64,000 bases of DNA from Lentzea californiensis (GCF_024648825.1 NZ_JANBBE010000007.1:248001-312000); one strand, 5' to 3'; positions 1-11,309 are shown, counted from the first letter of the stretch. Notes: generated by a model from the sequence alone, not told the origin. Translations and numbers: made by a program.

Positions 1-2236
<2,236 letters not shown>

Positions 2237-2237
<1 letters not shown>

Positions 2238-3349
2238 CAGCGGGCCTCATTCATCAGCGTCACGAACTCGTCGAACAGGGGCGCGGCGTCGTGGGGACCG
2301 GCCGCGGCCTCGGGGTGGTACTGCACGGAGAACGCCGGCGCGTCGAGCAGCCGGACGCCCTCGACGGTGCCGTCGTTCGGGCAGTAGTGCGACAGCACGG
2401 CGCGGCCGAACTCGGAGGAGAACTCCTCGCCCGGCGTGCCTTCCAGCGCGAACCCGTGGTTCTGCGAGGTGATGGCGACCTTGCCCGTGGTCACGTCGAT
2501 GACCGGGATGTTGATGCCGCGGTGGCCGTAGCGCATCTTGTACGTCCCGCGGCCGACCGCGCGGCCCAGGATCTGGTTGCCGAAGCAGATGCCGAACAGC
2601 GGCAGCTTGCGGCCCAGCGCCTCCTTCGTCAGCGCGATGGCGTGGTCCTGCGTGGCCGGGTCGCCCGGGCCGTTGCTCAGGAACAGGCCGTCCGGGCTGA
2701 CCTTGAGGATGTCCTCGAAGGAGCTCGTCAGCGGCAGCACGTGCACCTCGATGCCGCGTGCCGCCATCATCCGCGGGGTGTTCGACTTGATGCCCAGGTC
2801 GAGCGCCGCGACGGTGAACTTCTTCTCGCCGATGGCGTCGACGACGTACGGCTTGTCCGTGGTGACGTCGACCGCGAGGTTCGCGCCGACCATCTGCGCG
2901 GAGGCCTTGACCTGCTCGACCATCGACGCGTCGTCGGTGAGGTCGGATCCGGAGAACACGCCGGCGCGCATGGCGCCCTGCTCGCGGATGTGGCGGGTCA
3001 GGGTGCGGGTGTCGAGGCCCGCGATGCCGACGACGCCCTGGTCGGCCAGTTCCTCGTCGAGGCCGCGCCGGGACCGCCAGTTCGACGGCGTGCGCGCGGG
3101 GTCGCGGACCACGTACCCGGCGACCCAGATCTTCGAGGACTCGTCGTCCTCGTCGTTCCAGCCGGTGTTGCCGATCTGCGGTGCGGTCTGCACCACGATC
3201 TGGCGGTGGTAGGAGGGGTCGGTCAGGGTTTCCTGGTACCCGGTCATGGCCGTGGAGAACACGACCTCGCCGAGCGAGACGCCGGTCGCTCCGTACGCCT
3301 CACCGCGGAAGACACGTCCGTCTTCCAGCACCAATGCCGCGTTCGTCAC
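2237..3349 (-). CDS. carA: Carbamoyl-phosphate synthase small (glutaminase) subunit
   Basis: Hydrolyses glutamine and channels ammonia to CarB. The 370-residue protein has the N-terminal CarA domain (residues 1-150) and a C-terminal class I glutamine amidotransferase domain with the nucleophile motif [15 protein letters not shown] and the histidine/glutamate pair in [13 protein letters not shown] chose the GTG at 3349 ([12 protein letters not shown]) over an in-frame ATG 30 bases upstream because the GTG overlaps the preceding stop as GTGA, the junction style of this operon, and gives the normal CarA N-terminus. Sits between the PH-like membrane gene and carB, as in other actinomycetes. Confidence 0.97.
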
Positions 3350-3834
3350 GCCTTGCCTCCCACGAGTGCTGCAACCCATTCTTCGTAAACGTCTTTGTCG
3401 TCACCGCGAAAACCAGTGTCGAACAGGTGGCCATCGTTTTCCCACTGGACCACCAACAAGCCCTCTTCGCTGAACATGACCTTCCCGGCGAGGCCTCGGT
3501 CCGTGCGGGCGTCCCGGATGGACTCGGCGGGGATGAACAACGCCGACGCGCCGACGCGTTCGATCGCGATGCCTTCCGGCACCAGGCTCAGCGTGGCCTC
3601 GGCGCGGTGGCCGATGTCACCGACCTGGATGCGGTCCTGCCAGTTGCCCGCGTTCGTCGTGCCGAGGTAGACGCCCGTGGTCGCGAGCTTCGGCGCGCCC
3701 AGCGCGGCCGGCGTCGAGGGGAACGCCGGCAGGCCGGCCTGCTTGCGCTGGCGCCGCTTCCAGCCGTGCCACATGCCGTAGACGCACAGGGCGAAGAAGA
3801 CGAAGACCGCCAGGGACAGGAGGATCCGGGTCAT
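3346..3834 (-). CDS. Small membrane-anchored protein with PH-like domain, pyr operon
   Basis: 162 residues: one N-terminal transmembrane helix ([17 protein letters not shown], about residues 4-21), a basic stretch (KRRQRKQ), then a soluble beta-rich region of about 125 residues resembling bacterial PH-like domains. No catalytic motif is visible. It overlaps pyrC by ATGA and carA by GTGA, so it is embedded in the pyrimidine operon and probably translated with it. Genes of this type occur at this position in many actinomycete pyr operons and are often labelled transporter or PH domain protein without experimental support. A role in anchoring or tuning the pathway at the membrane is speculation. 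Confidence 0.85.
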   Translation of the reverse strand: MTRILLSLAVFVFFALCVYGMWHGWKRRQRKQAGLPAFPSTPAALGAPKLATTGVYLGTTNAGNWQDRIQVGDIGHRAEATLSLVPEGIAIERVGASALFIPAESIRDARTDRGLAGKVMFSEEGLLVVQWENDGHLFDTGFRGDDKDVYEEWVAALVGGKA

Positions 3835-5111
3835 TCCGCAATCCTCCCCGCCACCGCGGTCACCCGGCCACGCAAGATGGTGGCCGTCACCGCCGCGGGC
3901 AGTTCCATGCCCTCGAACGGGGTGTTGCCCGCGATGCTCGCGAACTGCGCGCCGTGCACCGTCCACGACGCGTCCGGGTCGACCAGCACGAGGTTCGCGG
4001 GCTCGCCGACGGCGATCGGACGGCCCTGGTCGGTCAGGCCGGCGATCTCGGCGGGCTTCTCGCTCATCACCCGTGCGACGCCGCGCCAGTCGAGCAGGCC
4101 GGTCTTCACCATCGTCTCGACGACGACGCCCAGCGCGGTCTGCAGGCCGAGCATGCCCGGACGGGCCGCCGACCACTCGCAGTCCTTGTCCTGCACCGCG
4201 TGCGGAGCATGGTCCGTGGCGACGCAGTCGATCGTGCCGTCCGCCAGGGCCTGCCGCAGCGCGCCGACGTCGGCCTGCGTGCGCAGCGGCGGGTTGACCT
4301 TGTTGACCGGGTCGTAGGTGCTGAGCCGGTCGTCGGTCAGGATGAGGTGGTGCGGGGTGACCTCGGCGCTGACCTCGGTGCCGCGCGCCTTGGCCCACTT
4401 CAGGACGTCCGCCGTGCCGGTGGTGCTGACGTGGCAGACGTGCAGCCTCGCGCCGACCTGCTTCGCGAGGATGCAGTCACGGGCGACGATGGACTCCTCG
4501 GCCGCCGCCGGCCAGCCCTGCAGGCCGAGCCTGGACGCGTTCTCGCCCTCGTGCGCCTGGGCGCCGACCGTGAGGCGCGGTTCCTCGGCGTGCTGGGCGA
4601 TGACGGCGCCCAGTGACTTCGAGTACTCCAGCGCGCGGCGCATGATCAGCGGGTCGTGCACGCAGTGACCGTCGTCGGAGAAGACGCGGACGTTCGCCTT
4701 GGACTTCGCCATCGTGCCGAGCTCGGCGAGCTTCTCGCCCTTGAGGCCGACGGTGACGGCGCCGACCGGGTGGACGTCGACGAGGCCGACCTCCTGACCG
4801 CGGCGGGCGACGTGCTCGACGATGACCGCGTTGTCGGCGACCGGGTCGGTGTTGGCCATGGCGAAGACGGCGGTGTATCCACCGAGCGCGGCTGCCTTGG
4901 AGCCGGTCTCGATGGTCTCGGTGTCCTCGCGGCCCGGCTCACGCAGGTGGGTGTGCAGGTCGACGAAACCGGGCAGCAGAACCGCGCCGTTGCCTTCGAT
5001 GATTTCTGCGTTCTCGTCCGTGCCTTCGGCGATCACACCGTCACGGATGAGGATGTCCTGCGGTGCCCCCTCGCCGTAGGGCCGTACTCCCTTGAGAAGC
5101 AAGGGTTTCAC
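3831..5111 (-). CDS. pyrC: Dihydroorotase
   Basis: Cyclises carbamoyl aspartate to dihydroorotate, the third pyrimidine step. 426 residues, the usual class I dihydroorotase length. The amidohydrolase metal motif is present ([13 protein letters not shown], about residues 53-65), as are later metal ligands ([16 protein letters not shown]) and the catalytic aspartate region CVATDHAPH. The chosen start is the GTG at 5111 ([15 protein letters not shown]), which overlaps the pyrB stop as GTGA; this matches pyrC N-termini and excludes the longer upstream reading. Secure call. Confidence 0.96.
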   Translation of the reverse strand: MKPLLLKGVRPYGEGAPQDILIRDGVIAEGTDENAEIIEGNGAVLLPGFVDLHTHLREPGREDTETIETGSKAAALGGYTAVFAMANTDPVADNAVIVEHVARRGQEVGLVDVHPVGAVTVGLKGEKLAELGTMAKSKANVRVFSDDGHCVHDPLIMRRALEYSKSLGAVIAQHAEEPRLTVGAQAHEGENASRLGLQGWPAAAEESIVARDCILAKQVGARLHVCHVSTTGTADVLKWAKARGTEVSAEVTPHHLILTDDRLSTYDPVNKVNPPLRTQADVGALRQALADGTIDCVATDHAPHAVQDKDCEWSAARPGMLGLQTALGVVVETMVKTGLLDWRGVARVMSEKPAEIAGLTDQGRPIAVGEPANLVLVDPDASWTVHGAQFASIAGNTPFEGMELPAAVTATILRGRVTAVAGRIAE

Positions 5112-6040
5112 GCGGTTTCCTCCTCGTGGGCAAGCAGGTGGTACAGCACGGCCATGCGCACGTGGACACCGTTGCGGACCTGCTCGGTGATGGCGGCCTG
5201 CGGGCTGTCGGCGACGACGGAGGCGATCTCCATGCCGCGCAGCATCGGGCCGGGGTGCAGCACGACGGCGTGCTCTGGCAGCAGCTTCAGGCGGCGCTCG
5301 TTGAGGCCGTACGCGATCGAGTACTCGCGCGAGCTCGGGAAGAACCCGCCGGTCATCCGCTCGGCCTGCACGCGCAGCAACATCACGGCGTCCTGCGAGG
5401 CGAGCTCGGAGTCGATCTCGTGCGAGACCGTGACCGGCCACTTCTCGACGCCGGTGGGCAGCAGGGTCGGCGGGGCGACCAGCGTGACCTCGGCACCGAG
5501 CGTGGTCAGCAGGTGCACGTTCGACCGGGCGACCCGGCTGTGCAGGACGTCGCCGACGATCGCGACGCGGCGGCCCTCGAGGCTGCCGAGGCGGTCGCGC
5601 AGCGTGGCGGCGTCGAGCAACGCCTGCGTGGGGTGCTCGTGCATGCCGTCGCCGGCGTTCACCACGGACGTGCTGGTGTGCTTGAGCCAGCCCGCGAGCC
5701 GGTGTGCCGCACCGGATGCCGGGTGCCGCACGATCACGCAGTCGGCGCCCGCGGCCTGCAGGGTCAGCGCGGTGTCGCGCAGCGACTCGCCCTTGCTGAC
5801 GCTGGAACCGGAGCTGCTGACGTTGATCACGTCGGCGGACATCCACTTGCCGGCGATCTCGAAGCTGACACGGGTGCGGGTGCTGTTCTCGTAGAACATC
5901 GTGATCACCGTGCGGCCGCGCAGCGTCGGCAGCTTGCGGACCTCGCGGCCGAGCAGCGCCTGCTTCAGCCGGTCCGCGGTGTCGAGGATCGCGATCGCCT
6001 GGTCGCGGTCGAGGCCGTCGGTGGAGAGCAGGTGCTTCAC
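5108..6040 (-). CDS. pyrB: Aspartate carbamoyltransferase catalytic chain
   Basis: Condenses carbamoyl phosphate with aspartate, the committed pyrimidine step. 310 residues. The carbamoyl-phosphate signature [13 protein letters not shown] is at about residues 48-60, the second binding segment is [11 protein letters not shown], and the aspartate-domain region contains [10 protein letters not shown]. No regulatory PyrI gene is adjacent, as in most Gram-positive bacteria, so control is presumably through PyrR rather than allosteric PyrI. It overlaps pyrR by four bases and pyrC by four bases. Confidence 0.97.
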   Translation of the reverse strand: MKHLLSTDGLDRDQAIAILDTADRLKQALLGREVRKLPTLRGRTVITMFYENSTRTRVSFEIAGKWMSADVINVSSSGSSVSKGESLRDTALTLQAAGADCVIVRHPASGAAHRLAGWLKHTSTSVVNAGDGMHEHPTQALLDAATLRDRLGSLEGRRVAIVGDVLHSRVARSNVHLLTTLGAEVTLVAPPTLLPTGVEKWPVTVSHEIDSELASQDAVMLLRVQAERMTGGFFPSSREYSIAYGLNERRLKLLPEHAVVLHPGPMLRGMEIASVVADSPQAAITEQVRNGVHVRMAVLYHLLAHEEETA

Positions 6041-6609
6041 TTCAGCACCACTCCGTCGCGACCGTCGAACTCCTCGAGCATCACGACGACGTCCTCGGTC
6101 TTGGACGTCGGCAGGTTCTTGCCCACGTAGTCCGCGCGGATCGGCAGCTCGCGGTGACCGCGGTCGACCAGCACGGCGAGCTGGACGGCGCGGGGCCGGC
6201 CGTGGTCGCGCAGGGCGTCGAGGGCGGAGCGGATGGTGCGGCCGGAGAACAACACGTCGTCCACGAGCACGACCAGCTTGTCGTCGATGCCGCCCTCGGG
6301 CAGCTTCGTCGCTTCCAGCGGCCGGGTGGGGCCTCGGCGCAGGTCGTCGCGGTAGAGGGTGATGTCGAGCGTGCCCTCGTGCACCGTCCGGCCGGAAAAT
6401 TCGGCGATCTTAGCGGCTAGACGTCGTGCGAGGGGGGCTCCACGGCTGGGAATACCCATCAAGACGACGTCGGGTGCGCTGGGTGCATCGAGAGCGGTCT
6501 TCTCGATGATCTGATGGGCCATTCGGGCGACGGTGCGCGCGACGTCACCGGCCGAAAGAATCTCGCGATCCCCGGCCGGATCCGTCGCGCCACGTTGACG
6601 TGACGCCAC
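6037..6609 (-). CDS. pyrR: Bifunctional pyr operon regulator / uracil phosphoribosyltransferase
   Basis: PyrR senses UMP/UTP, binds pyr mRNA and has weak uracil phosphoribosyltransferase activity. 190 residues with the PRPP-binding loop [19 protein letters not shown] at about residues 112-130 and the [10 protein letters not shown] segment. The start is a GTG at 6609 preceded by a strong AAGGAGGT at 6617-6624. That ribosome binding site lies within the 3' arm of a hairpin whose loop fits the PyrR-binding consensus (separate entry), so the gene probably represses translation of its own operon, as shown for mycobacterial PyrR. First gene of the operon, divergent from bldD. Confidence 0.96.
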   Translation of the reverse strand: MASRQRGATDPAGDREILSAGDVARTVARMAHQIIEKTALDAPSAPDVVLMGIPSRGAPLARRLAAKIAEFSGRTVHEGTLDITLYRDDLRRGPTRPLEATKLPEGGIDDKLVVLVDDVLFSGRTIRSALDALRDHGRPRAVQLAVLVDRGHRELPIRADYVGKNLPTSKTEDVVVMLEEFDGRDGVVLK

Positions 6610-6613
6610 GGCT

Positions 6614-6645
6614 GGACCTCCTTCCCCGCCTCACTGGACGGGTCC
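6614..6645 (-). promoter_or_regulatory. PyrR-binding hairpin covering the pyrR ribosome binding site
   Basis: On the transcript strand the loop reads GUCCAGUGAGGC (6639-6628), matching the core of the PyrR consensus UCC-N-G-N-GAGG-Y. It is closed by CCCG (6642-6639) pairing with CGGG (6628-6625), and GGACC (6645-6641) can alternatively pair with GGUCC (6618-6614), which would bury the AGGAGG. No U-tract terminator follows, so translational rather than transcriptional control is the better reading. A second small palindrome, GTCCTT-T-AAGGAC, lies just upstream. Confidence 0.75.
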
Positions 6646-6780
6646 TTAAAGGACGTCGGACACCTAGTGACAACTAGGCTGACCTGCACGGTATCACCTA
6701 CGGACGGTCAACCATCCGAGTGGTAGGCCAGGCGTGGCGCGCGTCTCCCCACGAGATCAGCTTGACCTGCCGACCACGGC

Positions 6781-6795
6781 GAGTAATCATTACTC
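6781..6795. promoter_or_regulatory. BldD-box-like palindrome upstream of bldD
   Basis: Perfect 7-bp inverted repeat GAGTAAT-C-ATTACTC, 71 bp upstream of the bldD ATG in the bldD/pyrR divergent region. It resembles the BldD operator (AGTGA-Nm-TCACC type half-sites, here AGTAA/TTACT). BldD bound to cyclic di-GMP is known to repress its own promoter in Streptomyces, so this is a candidate autoregulatory site. Confidence 0.6.
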
Positions 6796-6866
6796 TGCGT
6801 ATCGATCTAAGCCTCCCCGCAGCACGCACGTACTGCTGACGGGGCGAATGAACGGAGAACCGCCAC

Positions 6867-7355
6867 ATGGGCGACTACGCCAAGGCGCTGGGGGCCAAGC
6901 TCCGCGCTATCCGCCAGCAGCAGGGTCTGTCCCTGCACGGCGTCGAGCAGAAGTCCGGCGGTCGCTGGAAGGCCGTGGTCGTCGGCTCCTACGAGCGCGG
7001 TGACCGCGCGGTGACCGTGCAGAAGCTGGCCGAGCTGGCCGACTTCTACGGGGTTCCCGTCGCCGAGCTGCTGCCCGAGGGCCGGGTGCCCTCCGGTGCC
7101 GAGCCGGCCACCAAGATCGTGATAAACCTCGAACGGCTGCAGCAGCTGCCGGTCGAGAAGGTCGGCCCGCTGGCTCGCTACGCCGCGACCATCCAGTCGC
7201 AGCGCGGTGACTACAACGGCAAGGTCCTCTCCATCCGCACCGAGGACCTGCGTTCGCTCGCGATCATCTACGACATGACGCCGGGCGAGCTCACCGAGCA
7301 GCTGATCGACTGGGGTGTGCTGCCTCCCGAGGCCCGTCCCGCCAAGGAAGACTGA
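6867..7355 (+). CDS. bldD: Developmental regulator BldD (c-di-GMP-responsive)
   Basis: Master repressor of sporulation genes in filamentous actinomycetes; two BldD subunits are bridged by tetrameric cyclic di-GMP. 162 residues: an N-terminal Xre-type helix-turn-helix (LGAKLRAIRQQQGLSLHGVE and on to about residue 75) and a C-terminal domain (about residues 85-150) that includes RGDYNGKVLSIRTEDLR, where the c-di-GMP-binding RxD...R/D-type signature is expected; I can see RTEDLRSLA but did not verify each contact residue. ATG start 19 bases after the stretch gaatgaacggagaa, which supplies the ribosome binding site. Followed by a strong terminator, so monocistronic. Confidence 0.93.
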   Translation: MGDYAKALGAKLRAIRQQQGLSLHGVEQKSGGRWKAVVVGSYERGDRAVTVQKLAELADFYGVPVAELLPEGRVPSGAEPATKIVINLERLQQLPVEKVGPLARYAATIQSQRGDYNGKVLSIRTEDLRSLAIIYDMTPGELTEQLIDWGVLPPEARPAKED

Positions 7356-7377
7356 GCTCCACTTCCACACTTTCGGA

Positions 7378-7434
7378 GCAGTGGCTCCCCTGACGTCCTG
7401 CCAGTCGCCCTGAGGACGTCGGGGGAGCCACTGC
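7378..7434 (+). terminator. Strong stem-loop terminator after bldD
   Basis: Inverted repeat of 20 bp (7378-7397 with 7415-7434, one G-U pair in RNA), loop 17 nt, followed by a short TGCTTT run. Ends bldD transcription before the divergent-function MFS gene that starts at 7458. Confidence 0.85.
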
Positions 7435-7457
7435 TGCTTTCGGGTGAGGTACCCAGC

Positions 7458-8672
7458 GTGACGACCTACCGCCAAGTCCTGCTCACGCCACGGGTCGCGC
7501 CCCTGCTCGGCGCCGCGCTGTGCTCCCGGCTCGCCGAGCAGATGTTCACGCTCGTTCTGGTCTTCCACGTGCTCGACGTGTTCGGGTCGGCGGCCCTCGC
7601 TGGTGTCGTCGTTTTCGCCGCGGTCGCGCCCGGCTTGATCATCAGCCCGCTGGCGGGCGCCCTCCTCGACCGCGCCGGGGTGGTGCGGTCGATCGTGGCC
7701 GACCTCGTGGCGAGCGCGGTGCTGGTGGCCGCGCTGGCGTTCGCGCCGGCCTCCGTCGCGCTGGTCCTGGTGCTGGCGGCGCTGTACTCGCTGACCAGCC
7801 CGCTGAACATCGCCGGGGTGCGCGTGCTGCTGCCGAGGCTGGTGCCCCGCCATGCCGCCGAACGAGCGAACGCGCTGGACTCCGGCCTGTTCAACCTGGT
7901 CGAGGTGCTGGGGCCGGTGCTCGCGGGCACGGTGTTCGTGCTGGCCGGTGGGCAGACGGCCATGCTCGTCGTCGTCGCTCTCTACCTCGTGGCCTGCCCC
8001 CTCATGCTCCTGCTGCCGTCAGACCGTCCCTCACAAGCAGTGCGTCCACCGCTGCTGCGTTCCACCTTTGACGGCGTGCGCTACGTCCTGACGCACCCGA
8101 TGCTTCGGGCACTGGTCGTGTCCTACGGCCTCTACCAGTTTGCCTGGGGTGTGCTGGTGGTGGCGGTGCCGACGGTGGCCGGCGAGGCGTGGGCAGGTGT
8201 TTTGTGGGGTGCGGCCGGACTCGCGGGGCTCGTCGGCGCCCTGATCGCGGGACACGTCCTGCGCGAGGGCCGTGAACGCATGGCGATGATCGTCGGCACC
8301 GCGGCCACGGCGGTCGCGGTGCTGGTCGCGAGTGTCGGCATGATCGGGCTGGCCGTGGGGCTGGTCGTGGTCGGACTGGTGTCCGGGCTGGTCAACGTGG
8401 GTCTGCTGACGCTGCGTCAGCGTCGTACGGATCCGGACAGGCTCGGGCGGGTGCTGGCGGTGTCGATCAGCCTCAACGTGCTGGGCATGCCGATCGGTTC
8501 GGCTGCCGGAGGCTTCCTGCTCGACAGGTCCCCCGTGCCGGCGTTCGCGACGGCGGCCGTCGCGGCGGTGCTCAGCGCGGTGGCGATGTGGGCACTGGTG
8601 CCACGAGCCGACGGACGTGCTCCCGGTCCGAGATCGCGTGGATCGCGGCGACCTGCCCGTCGCGCACGGTGA
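7458..8672 (+). CDS. MFS exporter, 12-helix type
   Basis: 404 residues with about ten to twelve hydrophobic helices and the inter-helix motif GALLDRAGVVRSIVADL, typical of the major facilitator superfamily, closest in style to the multidrug/enterobactin-exporter-like (MFS_3) group. Plasma-membrane efflux is inferred; the substrate cannot be read from sequence. GTG start with GGTGAGGT upstream. Its last 101 bases overlap, tail to tail, the 3' end of the sigma-factor gene on the other strand, so the basic Arg/Pro-rich C-terminal tail (RADGRAPGPRSRGSRRPARR) may be a by-product of an overrun stop codon. Confidence 0.85.
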   Translation: MTTYRQVLLTPRVAPLLGAALCSRLAEQMFTLVLVFHVLDVFGSAALAGVVVFAAVAPGLIISPLAGALLDRAGVVRSIVADLVASAVLVAALAFAPASVALVLVLAALYSLTSPLNIAGVRVLLPRLVPRHAAERANALDSGLFNLVEVLGPVLAGTVFVLAGGQTAMLVVVALYLVACPLMLLLPSDRPSQAVRPPLLRSTFDGVRYVLTHPMLRALVVSYGLYQFAWGVLVVAVPTVAGEAWAGVLWGAAGLAGLVGALIAGHVLREGRERMAMIVGTAATAVAVLVASVGMIGLAVGLVVVGLVSGLVNVGLLTLRQRRTDPDRLGRVLAVSISLNVLGMPIGSAAGGFLLDRSPVPAFATAAVAAVLSAVAMWALVPRADGRAPGPRSRGSRRPARRAR

Positions 8673-9405
8673 AGACCATGACCGAGAACGGCACGCCGTC
8701 CACCCGCGTGATGAAGCCGGCCTCCCCGCCGATGACCGCGAGCTCGATGGCCGCCGTCGTCGCGTACTTGCGGAACAGGCTGGCCCGGCCGGCGACGGCA
8801 CGTCCGCCGATGACCTCCAGGGCGCCCGCGCGCAGCACGACGTCCGGGTGCAGCACGGCGACCAGGCCTTCCAAATCGCCTTCGCGGGACGCCTTGAGGA
8901 ACGCCTGCACCACTTCGCGCTGTTTCGGCAGGTCGACGTTCGGCTGAGGCCGGTCCTGCACGCGCTTGCGGGCACGGGACGCCAGCTGCCGGGCCGTCGC
9001 CGGGGTCTTGTCGATCAGCGGCGCGATGTCGTCGAACGGCACGGCGAACATGTCGTGCAGCACGAACGCCAGCCGCTCGTCGGGCTTGAGCGAGTCGAGC
9101 ACGATCAGCATCGCGAGTCCGACCTGGTCCTTCGCGACGGCCTGGTGCTCGGGCTCCTCCCCCGTCTCGATCACGGGGTCGGGCATCTCGAACGCGTGCT
9201 CCCGGCGGTCGCGCAGCATGTTCAGGCACACCCGCCCGACGACGGTCGTGAGCCACGCGGCCGGGTTCTCGATCTCCGCGGTGTCCGCGCGTTCGACGCG
9301 CAGCCAGGCGTCCTGCAGCGCGTCGTCGGCCTCGGCGAACGACCCGAGCATGCGGTGGGCGATGGCGCGCAAGCGCATGCGCTCCTGCTCGAACTGCGCG
9401 ATCAA
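8572..9405 (-). CDS. ECF sigma factor with C-terminal SnoaL-like domain (ECF41/SigJ type)
   Basis: 277 residues from a TTG at 9405 preceded by CAGGGGGAAG. Sigma region 2 is at about residues 5-75 (HRMLGSFAEADDALQDAWLR), region 4 at about 110-160 (LDSLKPDERLAFVLHDMFAV, then ATARQLASRARKRV), and the rest is a SnoaL/NTF2-like domain (FLKASREGDLEGLVAVLHPD). No anti-sigma gene is adjacent, which fits ECF41 members, where the C-terminal domain controls activity. The divergently transcribed SDR gene carries an ECF41-type promoter (9435-9461), as is usual for these sigma factors and their partner oxidoreductase/epimerase genes. A start at a GTG 24 bases upstream is possible. Confidence 0.88.
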   Translation of the reverse strand: MIAQFEQERMRLRAIAHRMLGSFAEADDALQDAWLRVERADTAEIENPAAWLTTVVGRVCLNMLRDRREHAFEMPDPVIETGEEPEHQAVAKDQVGLAMLIVLDSLKPDERLAFVLHDMFAVPFDDIAPLIDKTPATARQLASRARKRVQDRPQPNVDLPKQREVVQAFLKASREGDLEGLVAVLHPDVVLRAGALEVIGGRAVAGRASLFRKYATTAAIELAVIGGEAGFITRVDGVPFSVMVFTVRDGQVAAIHAISDREHVRRLVAPVPTSPPR

Positions 9406-9434
9406 AGCTTCCCCCTGTGGCCTGGCGCACACCC

Positions 9435-9461
9435 TGTCACGTTCCCCGGCGCCACCGGGTC
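9435..9461 (+). promoter_or_regulatory. Candidate ECF41-type promoter
   Basis: TGTCACG (9435-9441), 16 bp spacer, GGTC (9458-9461), compared with the published ECF41 pattern TGTCACA-N16/17-CGTC. It lies 33 bp upstream of the SDR start codon and 30 bp from the sigma-factor start codon, in the correct orientation for the SDR gene. Confidence 0.6.
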
Positions 9462-9493
9462 GAGAAGGCGACGACTCATTCGGGAGGGTAATC

Positions 9494-10195
9494 GTGAAGA
9501 TCCTCGTGACCGGCGGCACCGGCACACTCGGCAGGCACGTGGTTCCGCTGTTGCGCGAAGCCCGAGCGGACGTGGTGGTGCTGAGCAGGCACGGCGACAT
9601 CGCCTGCGACCTGCTCGGCGACGTCCCGCCGGTCGAGGCGGACGTCGTGGCGCACCTCGCCGGCGGGCAGAAGGGCGACGACGCCGCGACCCGCAACCTG
9701 CTCGCGGCCTGCCGGGGCGTCCGGCACCTCGTGTACATCTCGGTGATCGGCGCCGACGCCGTGCCGCTGGCGTGGTCGCGCACGAAGCACGTGTGCGAGC
9801 AGGCGGTCGAGGCGTCGGGCATCCCGTTCACGATCCTGCGCGCGGCCCAGTTCCACGACCTGACGCTGACGATGGTGCGGGGCCTCGCGAAGCTCCCGGT
9901 CGTGCCGGTGCCGGGGATGCGGCTGCAGCCGGTGGACGCTCGCGACGTGGCCTCGCGGATCGCCGGACTGGCGCTGCGCGAGCCCTCCGGCCGCGTGCCG
10001 GACCTGGCCGGACCTGCGGACTTCGAGCTGAGGGAACTCGTGCGCGGCTACCTGACCGTCGCGGGCAAACGTCGGCTCACGGTGCCGGTGCGGCTGCCCG
10101 GCCAGGCCGGGAAGGCGTACCGGGGAGGGCGGAACCTGGCGCTGGACGGCGACCGCGGCACCCGCACGTGGGAGGAGTTTCTGGCCGGTCGGTAG
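9494..10195 (+). CDS. NAD(P)-binding SDR-family oxidoreductase/epimerase (atypical)
   Basis: 233 residues beginning VKILVTGGTGTLGRHVVPLL, the TGGTGxxG dinucleotide-binding motif of atypical/extended SDRs (NmrA/SDR_a5 style). YISVIGAD and the following W-S-R-T-K segment stand where the catalytic tyrosine region would be, but no YxxxK is present, so the enzyme may be non-classical or a redox sensor. GTG start with GGGAGG at 9482-9487. Placed next to, and probably transcribed by, the ECF41 sigma factor, whose family typically controls one carboxymuconolactone decarboxylase, oxidoreductase or epimerase gene. Substrate unknown. Confidence 0.85.
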   Translation: MKILVTGGTGTLGRHVVPLLREARADVVVLSRHGDIACDLLGDVPPVEADVVAHLAGGQKGDDAATRNLLAACRGVRHLVYISVIGADAVPLAWSRTKHVCEQAVEASGIPFTILRAAQFHDLTLTMVRGLAKLPVVPVPGMRLQPVDARDVASRIAGLALREPSGRVPDLAGPADFELRELVRGYLTVAGKRRLTVPVRLPGQAGKAYRGGRNLALDGDRGTRTWEEFLAGR

Positions 10196-10207
10196 TGTCC
10201 TGGCAAC

Positions 10208-10837
10208 GTGACAGGACTTCTCGCTGATCAGAACCCGCTGCCGTCCGGTGTGGACTCCCGGCTGCGCGAGCACCTCACGTTCCTCATCGAGGTCGACCGG
10301 CTCAAGACCGTGCTGCGCGCGTCCCCTCTCGCGGCGGCGGACAGGCGCGAGAACGACGCGGAGCACTCGTGGCACCTCGCGCTGATGGTCATGACGCTCG
10401 CCGAGTACGCCGACGAACCGATCGACGTCGGCCACACGATGAAGCTCGTGGTGGTGCACGACCTCGTGGAGATCTACGCGGGTGACACGCCGATCTACGA
10501 CACCGCGCTGGGCGAAGACCAGCAGGAACGTGAGGAGGCCGCCGCCGACCGCCTGTTCGGCATCCTGCCCGCCGACGCGGGCCGCGCGCTGCGGGCGTTG
10601 TGGGACGAGTTCGAGGCGCGTGAGACGCCGGAGGCGCGGTTCGCGAAGGCCATGGACCGCCTGCAACCGTTGCTGCTCAACTGGATGGCGAAGGGCGGGA
10701 CCTGGCGGACGCCGGGTGTGAAGGCGCAGGACGTGCGGGATCGCAAGGCCGTGATCGGCGAGGGCTCGACGACGCTGTGGCAGGCGGCGCTGCACCTGAT
10801 CGACGAGGGCGAGCGGCGCGGCTGGGCCCGGACCTGA
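10208..10837 (+). CDS. HD-domain nucleotidase/phosphohydrolase, YfbR/HDDC2-like
   Basis: 209 residues from a GTG 12 bases after the SDR stop. The HD metal motifs are clear: H in ENDAEHSWHLALM, HD in VVVHDLVEIYAGDTP, and a distal aspartate in FAKAMDRLQPLLLNW. This layout matches HD_3 proteins, which include E. coli 5'-deoxynucleotidase YfbR and human HDDC2. A 5'-nucleotidase role on (deoxy)nucleoside monophosphates is therefore likely but not proved. Probably co-transcribed with the SDR gene and ended by the shared terminator at 10843-10878. Confidence 0.85.
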   Translation: MTGLLADQNPLPSGVDSRLREHLTFLIEVDRLKTVLRASPLAAADRRENDAEHSWHLALMVMTLAEYADEPIDVGHTMKLVVVHDLVEIYAGDTPIYDTALGEDQQEREEAAADRLFGILPADAGRALRALWDEFEARETPEARFAKAMDRLQPLLLNWMAKGGTWRTPGVKAQDVRDRKAVIGEGSTTLWQAALHLIDEGERRGWART

Positions 10838-10842
10838 GAAGA

Positions 10843-10878
10843 CCGAAGGGCCACGTCGCCGTTGACGTGACCCTTCGG
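10843..10878. terminator. Bidirectional stem-loop between converging HD gene and nusB
   Basis: CCGAAGGGccACGTC (10843-10857) pairs with GACGTgaCCCTTCGG (10864-10878) around a 6-nt loop; the internal CC/GA positions form a small bulge. It lies between the stop codons of two convergent genes, so it can serve both. Confidence 0.75.
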
Positions 10879-10889
10879 AAGCAGAACTG

Positions 10890-11309
10890 CTACAGGACGG
10901 CGCGCAGCTGGTCCGCGATGACCGCGATCCGGCCGAGCACACCGTTCACGAACCGCGGCGAGTCGTCCGTGGACAGGCCCTTGGCGAGCTCCACGGCCTC
11001 GTCGATGGCCACCGCGTCCGGCACGTCGGTCGCCCACAGCAGCTCGTACAGGCCGAGGCGCAGGATCGCGCGGTCGACCGCCGGCATGCGCTGCAGGGTC
11101 CAGCCTTCGGCGTGCTCCGAGATGAGGTCGTCGATGCGCGAGCGGTTCGCGGTGACGCCCTCGACCAGCGTGACGGTGTAGTCGTTCACCGGCGGGACGT
11201 CAGGGGACCCGACGCGCGAAGCCAGCAGCGTCACTGCGTCGCTGCCCAGCAGGTCGGCTTCGTAGAGGAAGTCGACCGCGCGCTTGCGGGCCTTGCTCCG
11301 AGCACCCAT
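10890..11309 (-). CDS. nusB: Transcription antitermination factor NusB
   Basis: Binds boxA RNA with NusE/S10 in rRNA antitermination. 139 residues, all-helical family pattern: [20 protein letters not shown] at the N-terminus and the conserved C-terminal block AIDEAVELAKGLSTDDSPRF-VNGVLG. The ATG shares one base with the efp stop, so translation is coupled to efp, the usual actinomycete arrangement. Confidence 0.96.
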   Translation of the reverse strand: MGARSKARKRAVDFLYEADLLGSDAVTLLASRVGSPDVPPVNDYTVTLVEGVTANRSRIDDLISEHAEGWTLQRMPAVDRAILRLGLYELLWATDVPDAVAIDEAVELAKGLSTDDSPRFVNGVLGRIAVIADQLRAVL

